Of a DNA stretch of 64,000 nucleotides, positions 61,917-64,000 are shown in pieces (the first letter of the stretch is position 1; the number at the start of each line of letters is the position of its first letter). The translations under genes were made by a program, and so were the position numbers. Location of the stretch: NCBI RefSeq assembly GCF_022539315.1, contig NC_066316.1, positions 51,957,994-52,021,993 of the forward strand. The letters are read 5' to 3'. The notes below the pieces were generated by a model. The model did no database searches. It saw only the letters and a list, made by a program, of their open reading frames with translations, and was not told the DNA's origin. This DNA is from Serinus canaria (Eukaryota > Chordata > Aves > Passeriformes > Fringillidae).

Positions 61917-62538
61917 TATCCAAGCAGGGAACATTACTTTAACAGAAGGTGTTAAATGCAGTGCTATTCCATTCCCATCAGCATGAAGAAATTTTTTCAG
62001 CCAGCTTTGCTGGAAGTTGCATTGGGGCCATGAGTCAGATGAAGATGCTCCATGCTAACAGCTACGTGGTCTGCTCTGAACTGCTTTAGAACCTAAGACA
62101 ACAGTGTAATCACTCTCATAAAACCATTTTGTCATAGTCTTACAGGACCTGAGTGTGTGTTAAAAATATCAAGCCAGAATCATAGAAAAGAAAAACATGC
62201 CAGCTATCAGTGACCTTAGAATTTCTGTCTTGTAGGCCATAAATTGAATAGCCTCCCTTCACCAGATGTGGATCTCAATCTCCATTTCCTTATCCAGGCT
62301 GAGGAAAAAAGGCTAAAATATGAATTTACTTCCTATCGAAATCTTGGTCAAAGATGGTGGGTGATGTAAAGACAAACATCAAGGGAATAACTGCCATCAT
62401 CTGGTTGAGTTTGGTAAAATGGAGTTAATTTACCCTTCTTTAGGGACTCACTGGTGTGTGAAATTAATCTAATTTAGACTGACCAGAAATTGAAAATGTA
62501 ATGAAGAAAGAAAGCAATTAAAGATCTTTCCTAAATGC

Positions 62539-62555
62539 AAAAAAAAAAAAAAAAA
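62539..62555 (+). repeat. A17 homopolymer
   Basis: Seventeen adenines follow TTCCTAAATGC and precede GGACTGCTG. No retroposed body was identified. Confidence 0.9.
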
Positions 62556-63673
62556 GGACTGCTGTAAGTGCAGCAATACAGTTAAAGTACAGAATCCTTC
62601 ACGCTACTGCTACCACTGCCTCCTTCTTGAGAGAGAGAACAATCATCTGTATATCTACATTTCCTCACTGCACCAGTATAATCTCATCCAAAGGAAACAC
62701 TGGTAGAATGCTTCTACCAATATCTGTGAATAAATACATGTTCAAGTAAAAACAGTTCACTATTCTGCATCCAGGCCAGGCCTAGCAGATAAACATCTGC
62801 TGGAACAGCTCCATGTAACTGGTTGTACATGTGGCTTAACGTTCACTTCAATGACTTTTAGCACCTTCTTGTTATTGTTTCTGTGCTGTTCCAACAAGCA
62901 ATGGTTAATGTAAGATGCAGACGTTCACATACCGTGTACTTGTGAATAACTGGTTCCCAGAGATGCGGCAGTGATAACATTGTCATCGTAGGAGTCAAAG
63001 TAGCTCAGGGTAGATCACATGTCAGAAGAGGGTCCCACCTGAAAGTATAACAAATCCAGATACTAAGTTCATCGTATTCACAGGTTTACAGCAAGCTCTG
63101 CCAATGCATTTGTGCATTTCACACATTCATTCTGTGCATTAACAGGGTCTGTGCTTTTTCCAGGCTCACAGAAAACATTCTGCCATTCACAGTGGCAAGC
63201 AAAAGTGCCCTGCTGTAGGCAAACTGTTTTGGCCCACTGCTCTGGACCATATTTTAGGCATACTATCTAAGCATTGAAAACTAGTTTTCAATTTTAAAGC
63301 AGAAGCTGTTACTGTCTGGCGGACGGATACAGAACTTCAGATTTCCCATTTGTCAGGTCCTTGAAAACCATGTAATTCCTTTCACCAGTACACCAATGCA
63401 TTGCCAGTTTGGCTTCATCTTCCCTTTTTTTTTCCCCCAAACATTGTAAACTGATGGTTTGGAAGTAGATGCAACGCTGGAGCTCTCTTGTAACCTGTTT
63501 TTTTTTGAGATCACTTCCCATTGATAACTACAATCACCTTATTTATAATCATATGATAATTTAAAACCACTTGATGGGTGAGTCTGTTTTTGCACATTTT
63601 GGTAGGTAACCAATGCAGAGATGGGAAATGAGCTTGCCTTAGCAGTGCTATCTGCAATGACAAGACACGCTGC

Positions 63674-63690
63674 AACAAACAAACAAACAA
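63674..63690 (+). repeat. Short (CAAA)n microsatellite
   Basis: Four CAAA-type units (CAACAAACAAACAAACAAAC) with no further structure; a similar run occurs near 58507-58531. Confidence 0.85.
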
Positions 63691-64000
63691 ACTACTCAAT
63701 TTCTTAATCAAGCCTCCCCGAACAGTAGCTGATCTTTCTCCTACTCTACAAGCTGCATCTCATCCAAGAGTAAGTGGTTTTCAAGAAGAAAGCCTGGTAT
63801 ATAACAAAGAATTTTCAAGAATTTAGATTTTAGGTATAGTTTATATTTTATAAATTACTCTAATGCTTCTTTGAGTTCATGCCCCCAAAGTGGTTTGGCT
63901 CTTGCCTTTATTACACTTCATTGAGCAGCCTCAACACCTCACAGTTCACTAGTATCATGTACACCTTAATTTGCTGCCATCTGAGCAAGTCAGTGTCTCC

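Larger units (their letters stand above)
60319..64000. other. AT-rich unique non-coding stretch to the window end
   Basis: No gene is recognised. 60797-61078 (plus) is open, with a coding-looking start discussed as an exon candidate. A17 runs sit at 61900-61916 and 62539-62555, and a (CAAA)n run at about 63674-63690. The last 3 kb has short open frames only. Confidence 0.5.

Noticed and set aside
1..64000. Prokaryotic interpretation (operons, CRISPR, phage or plasmid genes)
   Set aside because: No dense coding, no ribosome-binding sites, no regularly spaced repeats. CR1 and avian LTR sequences fix the window as bird DNA.

Overview
The window reads as vertebrate, almost certainly bird, non-coding DNA. 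The diagnostic evidence is the interspersed repeats. There are CR1 LINE 3' ends with the avian-type tail (short ATTCTRTG-like units, no poly-A) at 13.5-13.8, 47.6-49.6 and 60.1-60.3 kb. A solo LTR that I recognise from memory as a bird endogenous-retrovirus LTR type interrupts the largest CR1. Two more decayed CR1 relics lie in the opposite orientation near 25.1-25.4 and 37.3-37.6 kb. I see no operons, Shine-Dalgarno sites, tRNA, rRNA or CRISPR, and no protein-coding gene I can name. Most open frames are 60-120 codons, scattered on both strands, as expected by chance in AT-rich intergenic or intronic DNA.

Layout: 1-7.3 kb is AT-rich unique sequence. At 7.32 kb there is an uninterrupted A42 tract, followed at 7.6-8.1 kb by an orphan CpG island. 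8.1-13.5 kb is unique sequence with a perfect 35-bp tandem duplication at 9.82 kb and then a CR1 3' end. 13.8-22.1 kb is unique, with a perfect 12-bp hairpin at 14.3 kb. 22.1-22.4 kb holds two exon- or ORF-like signals on opposite strands. 22.4-42.5 kb is AT-rich, with CR1 relics, AG/GT combined splice signals (best at 27.5 kb) and a perfect 15-bp hairpin at 38.4 kb. 42.54-42.84 kb is a second, very dense CpG island with a strong-Kozak ATG. 47.56-49.57 kb is a nested CR1/LTR insertion. 49.6-64 kb is unique sequence with several splice-bounded open segments (54.4, 55.8, 58.3, 60.8 kb).

The window therefore most likely lies within a long intron or between genes. The two CpG islands are the best candidates for promoters, and hence for the first exons of transcripts whose bodies lie elsewhere. 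The candidate exons listed are hypotheses drawn from splice-site shape and open frame only; each could be chance. I found no convincing novel biological system. The most useful leads are the two orphan CpG islands, the splice-bounded segments, the hairpins and the nested repeat.
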